From: Prolixibacteraceae bacterium
GTDB taxonomy: Bacteria; Bacteroidota; Bacteroidia; Bacteroidales; Prolixibacteraceae
Reading direction: 5' to 3'
Assembly: GCA_029975525.1 (NCBI GenBank)
Contig: JARKOX010000149.1
Location: 1 to 64,000, forward strand
DNA: 64,000 nucleotides
Shown: piece by piece, positions 59,285-64,000 of the stretch
Layout: every line of letters begins with the position of its first letter
How positions within the stretch are numbered: position 1 is the stretch's first letter
The notes under the pieces: model-generated
Databases searched by the model: none
What the model was told of the DNA's origin: nothing
Seen by the model: only the letters and a program-made list of their open reading frames with translations
Program-made: the position numbers and the translations under genes

Positions 59285-60502
59285 ATGATTCTGGCCAACG
59301 AAACCAACGCTTTGAAGATGTCGGTAAACGAACGAAAGAAGTACCGGCAGAAAAAAAAGATACTCAGGTTGTTATACAACAACAGTACGCTTTCTGCGCC
59401 TGAGCTGAGCAAAATGATCGGGATCAGCATGCCCACCATGCTGCTGCTGTTAAACGACCTGATTGACTCCGGATTGATCGCGGTACGCGGCACCGGCGTT
59501 TCCACCGGCGGAAGAAAACCGCTGCTTTATGGACTTTCCGAAGAATCAAATTTTGTGATTGCCTGCGACATGGGCCGCTACACGGCCAAGATGACCATCC
59601 TGAACTGTCACAACGAACGTGTCACCCCCTTAAAATATATTGAAACAGATATCGACGACCCCCTGCTGGTTGACCGCCTTTATGAAGCTGCCGAAGAGCT
59701 GATCAGCGAATTTAACATTCCCGCCGACCGGATCGAAGCCCTGGGCGTTGACATGCCCGGCCTGATCGATGCCTCGGCCGGAATTAACTACACAATCAAA
59801 GACCCTTCGATGCAAAACGTAAAAGAGCGGCTCGAAGAACGTTTCAAAAAGATGGTTTATGTCGACAACGACGCCCGGATGCAGGCTTTTGGAGAATATG
59901 TTTTCGGGAAGGCCATGAACTGCAAAAACGCCATCGTAGTCAACTGGAGCTGGGGACTGGGACTGGGGATGATCCTGAACGGCCAGCTTTACGGGGGCAC
60001 TACCGGATTTGCCGGCGAGCTCTCCCATATCAAAATGGCCGAAGCCGGCGACCTCTGCATCTGCGGCAAACGGGGCTGTCTGGAAACCGTAGCGTCGGCC
60101 AATGCCCTGCTGGCAATGGCCCGCGAAGCAATTCAGCAAGAAAAAGTTTCGCAGCTTACCGAGAGGTTCCGCGACCATCTTGAAGAGATAACCACCGAAC
60201 ACATCATTACTGCTGCACGCTCGGGCGACGAGCTCTCCATCTCGATCCTGAACAAAATAGGGCTCGAATTGGGCAAGGGGCTGGCCGCGCTGATTCAACT
60301 GCTCAACCCGGAGGTAATTGTGCTGGGCGGCCCGATTTCAAAGGCCAACCAGTTCGTGCTGACTCCGATTCAGCAGTCTCTGAACAAATACTGTCTGGAA
60401 AAAATTCTTTCCGGCACAACGATCCTGATCTCGGAAACCGACGAACAGTCGGGCCTGCTGGGCTGCGCCGCCATGGTCTACCAGCAGCTCTTCAGCGAGT
60501 AG
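59285..60502 (+). CDS. ROK family transcriptional regulator (NagC/XylR-like)
   Basis: N-terminal wHTH (STLSAPELSKMIGISMPTMLLLLNDLIDSGLIAVRGTGVSTGGRKPLLYGL), ROK domain (VVNWSWGLGLGMILNGQLYGGTTGFAGELSHIKMAEAGDLCICGKRGCLETVAS). Confidence 0.95.
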   Translation: MILANETNALKMSVNERKKYRQKKKILRLLYNNSTLSAPELSKMIGISMPTMLLLLNDLIDSGLIAVRGTGVSTGGRKPLLYGLSEESNFVIACDMGRYTAKMTILNCHNERVTPLKYIETDIDDPLLVDRLYEAAEELISEFNIPADRIEALGVDMPGLIDASAGINYTIKDPSMQNVKERLEERFKKMVYVDNDARMQAFGEYVFGKAMNCKNAIVVNWSWGLGLGMILNGQLYGGTTGFAGELSHIKMAEAGDLCICGKRGCLETVASANALLAMAREAIQQEKVSQLTERFRDHLEEITTEHIITAARSGDELSISILNKIGLELGKGLAALIQLLNPEVIVLGGPISKANQFVLTPIQQSLNKYCLEKILSGTTILISETDEQSGLLGCAAMVYQQLFSE

Positions 60503-60571
60503 GTTTCCGCCTGTATGAAAAAAGATAAGTATAAGACATACTAATCTGATTAATCACTAATACTAAAATCT

Positions 60572-63500
60572 ATGCGAAAGGTTTTGTTTATTTTGATGAT
60601 GTGCCTGGCAATTTCAGGAAGCGCCTGGGCACAGTTGACTGTAACCGGAAGAGTTACAGGCACGGATGGAGCGGGAATACCAGGAGCCTCCATCCTTGAA
60701 AAGGGAACCACCAACGGGACCATTACCGATGTGGATGGGAAATATGTTTTACGTGCTTCCTCGTCAAACGCCACCCTGGTTTTCTCCTTTGTCGGGATGG
60801 AAACCCAGCAAATTCCGCTTAACGGGCGTGCGACAGTAGACGTAACACTGAAAACCAGCGAAATCGGAATTGGAGAAGTCGTGGTAACCGCCATGGGTGT
60901 TACCAAAGAAGCAAAAAAACTTGGTTATGCCGTCTCCCAGGTTGGAGGCGAAAAACTGGCAGAGTCAACCACCATTAACCCGGTGAATGCTTTGCAAGGC
61001 CGGGCTGCCGGGGTGGAAATCGCCCCCAGTGAAGGTGGGGTTTTCAGCGGATCCAAGATTACAATCCGTGGTAATTCCACCCTCAAAGGCAATAACATGC
61101 CCATTTTCGTAGTCGACGGCGTAATCATGGACAACAACACCTCTGGAGGTTCTCAGTGGGGCGGTGTTGACTGGGGTAATGAGCTGAAAAACCTGAATGC
61201 CGACGAATTCGAATCGGTCTCGGTACTGAAAGGGGCTGCCGCAACCGCTCTTTATGGTTCACGCGCACTTAACGGTGCAATTGTGATAACCACAAAAAAA
61301 GGGAAAGCCAGAAAAGATCTGGGAATAAAAATCTCGCAGCGTTTCAACGTAAAACATGTTTACGACGGACCTGCCTACCAGAATATTTATGGCGAAGGCC
61401 CCATGCCAGGTTACGACACCAGCTATCCCGATGTATTTGCCCCACAGCGCGATTTTAAAAAGAATGCCCAGGGAGAACCCATACTGGAAGGCTATTACGA
61501 CGGGTGGGCTCCTTACAGCTACGGACATAAAATGGACGGAACGCAGGTGCGCGACTGGGAAGGCAACTGGGTAAGCTATGACCCGCAGCCCAACAATGCG
61601 CTGGACGCTTACCAGAATGGTTACCAAACCAACACCAACATTACACTGGACGGAGGCGGTGACAACTCCACCTTCCTGATCTCGCTCTCCCACTTTGGCG
61701 AACAGGGAACCTATCCGGGGAACAACTTCACCCGTGAATCGGTTTATTCGAAGGTAACCCGTGATTTTGGCAAATTTCTCACCACCGAACTGGGGATTAG
61801 CTATGTCAACTCCGCTCCGAAAAATCCGCCGCAGGATTTGCTGAAATATTTCCTTGATCCCTGGCCCCGTAACTACAATACCTCGTACTGGCGCACGCGC
61901 TACAAAGCTGCCCACGGGGGTATTCCGCAGAGTAACTACAACGACCCGGGTATCAACATTCCTGGAGCAGGCATCTGGTTCAGCATTTACGAAAACAGCT
62001 ATACCCAGATTGAAGAGTCACTCCGTTTGACCGGTAAAATGACTTTCAAGATTACTCCCTGGTTTAATGCCGTAGCCGACGGTTATGTGAACAATTACTA
62101 CATCAAGGCAGAAACCAAAGAACTCGGACAGGGATATCGTAATGCAGGAGGTTATTATTCACTGGGACACACCCGCAAACAGCAGTATGACGGGAAACTG
62201 TGGCTCAACTTTTTCAAAAATTTCGACAATGGACTGGATGTCACCTTCTCGACCGTAGCCGAACACTGGGAATCGGGCGACAGTTACACCCGCGCATGGA
62301 CCAACGGAGGGTTGATCGTTCCCGGTCAGTATTCACTTTCTAACAGTAAAAACGAACCTGGACAGGAGGCATCAATCAGCAACACCCGGATTCTTCAATC
62401 CCTGATGTTCTTCTCCGATATCTCGTGGAAAGACCAACTCTTCCTCAGCATTACCGGACGTAATGACTGGTCGTCGACCCTGACCTATGCCAACGGAAGC
62501 GGAAACTTCAGCTACTTCTATCCCTCCGTCAGCTTGTCCTGGTTATTTACGGAAACTTTTGAAATGCCGGCCTGGTTTGAATACGGAAAACTACGCGCCT
62601 CCTGGGCTCATGTCGGTAACGACTATGCGCCTTACGCTATCAACCCGGGATTCAGCCGCACCGGAACCGTTCAAAGTTACAACGGCGACCTTCCGACCTA
62701 CAGCTTCAAAAACGAACAGATGCCCAATCTCAACATCAGGCCGGAAGACAAAAAATCGATTGAATTAGGGTTAGAAGCCAAATTCTTCAACAACCGCCTG
62801 GGGCTTGACTTTGCCTATTACAAAGACAACACCTACAACCAGATTTTGTCGATTCCGGAAAACTACTACACCGGCGTTTCAAGCCAGCTGATCAACGCTG
62901 GAAATATTCAAAACCAGGGAATTGAGATCATGCTGAATACCGTTCCGGTGAAAGTCAACGACTTCAGCTGGTTCTTCAATGTCAACTTTGCCCGTAACCG
63001 CAATACGATCATCGATCTTCACGAGGGAATTACCGAGTACAACCTCTATGAAAGCTGGAACTACGGAAATACCCGCATTGGTACACTGGCCATTGTAGGT
63101 GGCAACTGGGGAGAACTCTATTCCGACTCAGCTCCTGCCGTATGGAACAACGAAGATGATCCCAACGATCCCCGAAACGGGATGAAAATTCTGCGCTGGA
63201 ATGCTTCGCAGCGTGGCGGTTATTATATCCGCAGCTTTGAAAAACAGAAAGTGGGCGACATGAATGCCGATTTCACCGGAAGTGTGCTGACCGGCTTTGA
63301 ATACAAAAATTTCAGACTGGAAACCCTCTTCGACTTCAAAATTGGCGGTGAAATCTCTACTTACACGGGCAGATATGGTGTAGCTTATGGTTTGCTTGAA
63401 TCCACACTCGACAACCGCGACAAAGAGCACGGTGGGTTCGAATGGTCGACCAACTGGAACGGCAAATCTTACGACGACGGATTCATTCCGGAGGGAGTTT

Positions 63501-63931
63501 TCGAAAAAGGCACCAAAGTCCAGATGAAAGATGCAGCCGGCAATACCATTACAAATGATGTGAGCGGAATGACCTACCAGGAAGCTTACGACAAAGGGCT
63601 GGTTGATCCGGTTCACGGAGCCTGGTGGCATTTTAAAAACAACTCGTGGGGAGGTGGCGTCATCAACGAACACGTCTTACAGGAAAACTCCTATATCGGC
63701 ATCCGGCAAATGACGCTGACTTACAGAATTCCGCAGAAATTCTGCCAGAAGCTCAAACTCACCTCTGCCGACATCTCCCTCTTTGGCCGTGACCTGGGAT
63801 TCGTCTATAAAACACTGGAAAACAACCTCCATCCTTTCAGTGTAAGAAGCAATGAGGCAGGTTCTGCCCATGAATGGAACCAGATTCCGTACACCCGGAC
63901 GCTGGGCTTCAGTCTTAATCTTTCCTTGTAA
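60572..63931 (+). CDS. SusC/RagA family TonB-linked outer membrane protein
   Basis: Carboxypeptidase-like N-domain (VTGRVTGTDGAGIPGASILEKGTTNGTITDVDGKY), plug (NALQGRAAGVEIAPSEG...VDGVIMDN...VLKGAAATALYGSRALNGAIVITTKKGK). Confidence 0.97.
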   Translation: MRKVLFILMMCLAISGSAWAQLTVTGRVTGTDGAGIPGASILEKGTTNGTITDVDGKYVLRASSSNATLVFSFVGMETQQIPLNGRATVDVTLKTSEIGIGEVVVTAMGVTKEAKKLGYAVSQVGGEKLAESTTINPVNALQGRAAGVEIAPSEGGVFSGSKITIRGNSTLKGNNMPIFVVDGVIMDNNTSGGSQWGGVDWGNELKNLNADEFESVSVLKGAAATALYGSRALNGAIVITTKKGKARKDLGIKISQRFNVKHVYDGPAYQNIYGEGPMPGYDTSYPDVFAPQRDFKKNAQGEPILEGYYDGWAPYSYGHKMDGTQVRDWEGNWVSYDPQPNNALDAYQNGYQTNTNITLDGGGDNSTFLISLSHFGEQGTYPGNNFTRESVYSKVTRDFGKFLTTELGISYVNSAPKNPPQDLLKYFLDPWPRNYNTSYWRTRYKAAHGGIPQSNYNDPGINIPGAGIWFSIYENSYTQIEESLRLTGKMTFKITPWFNAVADGYVNNYYIKAETKELGQGYRNAGGYYSLGHTRKQQYDGKLWLNFFKNFDNGLDVTFSTVAEHWESGDSYTRAWTNGGLIVPGQYSLSNSKNEPGQEASISNTRILQSLMFFSDISWKDQLFLSITGRNDWSSTLTYANGSGNFSYFYPSVSLSWLFTETFEMPAWFEYGKLRASWAHVGNDYAPYAINPGFSRTGTVQSYNGDLPTYSFKNEQMPNLNIRPEDKKSIELGLEAKFFNNRLGLDFAYYKDNTYNQILSIPENYYTGVSSQLINAGNIQNQGIEIMLNTVPVKVNDFSWFFNVNFARNRNTIIDLHEGITEYNLYESWNYGNTRIGTLAIVGGNWGELYSDSAPAVWNNEDDPNDPRNGMKILRWNASQRGGYYIRSFEKQKVGDMNADFTGSVLTGFEYKNFRLETLFDFKIGGEISTYTGRYGVAYGLLESTLDNRDKEHGGFEWSTNWNGKSYDDGFIPEGVFEKGTKVQMKDAAGNTITNDVSGMTYQEAYDKGLVDPVHGAWWHFKNNSWGGGVINEHVLQENSYIGIRQMTLTYRIPQKFCQKLKLTSADISLFGRDLGFVYKTLENNLHPFSVRSNEAGSAHEWNQIPYTRTLGFSLNLSL

Positions 63932-63966
63932 CATGTGGCATACTTAGAATTATAAACAGGAGAAAT

Positions 63967-64000
63967 ATGAAAAACAGAATTTCCAAAATACTTACGGTAT
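63967..64000 (+). CDS. Start of the next gene, probably SusD/RagB family (truncated by window end)
   Basis: ATG at 63967 (MKNRISKILTV...), immediately downstream of susC; the SusD assignment rests on position only. Confidence 0.5.
   Translation, partial: MKNRISKILTV

Noticed and set aside
1-64000. CRISPR arrays, tRNA/rRNA genes, transposases, prophage
   Set aside because: None was seen on reading the sequence and ORF translations. A tRNAscan-SE, CRISPRCasFinder and ISfinder run would be needed to confirm absence.

Overview
This looks like a chromosomal segment from a Bacteroidota genome, probably a Marinilabiliales/Prolixibacteraceae-type organism. That placement is inferred from the PorP/SprF, SusC/SusD, PG0541, PPi-PFK and EF-G2 families and from -33/-7 (TTTG / TAnnTTTG)-like promoters. 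It is densely coding, and I saw no rRNA, tRNA, CRISPR array, prophage or IS element. Most content is conserved: YaaA, FKBP pair, MnmD, Sua5/YrdC, TrkH/TrkA, ComEC, Def, RuvX, PPi-PFK, NhaA, ECF sigma, UvrA, two RND efflux operons, EF-G paralog, GH5 lipoprotein, PAS histidine kinase, rhamnulokinase, CysK, LuxR-type regulator, CorA, TonB/ExbD/ExbB, NhaD, TamB, TsaD, Gfo/Idh, MalQ, ROK regulator, SusC and the start of a probable SusD. The most interesting signals are: (1) a compact structured 5' leader of corA with a terminator-like stem and a possible SD-sequestering hairpin; (2) an EF-G2-type paralog with the catalytic switch-II His replaced by Met; (3) an SPFH / DUF6141-like / ribbon-helix-helix module whose 58-aa RHH gene is absent from the ORF track; (4) a small conserved-looking protein behind an ECF sigma factor; (5) inverted repeats positioned as operators upstream of TetR, ROK and cysK genes. 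Family calls come from reading the translated sequences. No database search was run.
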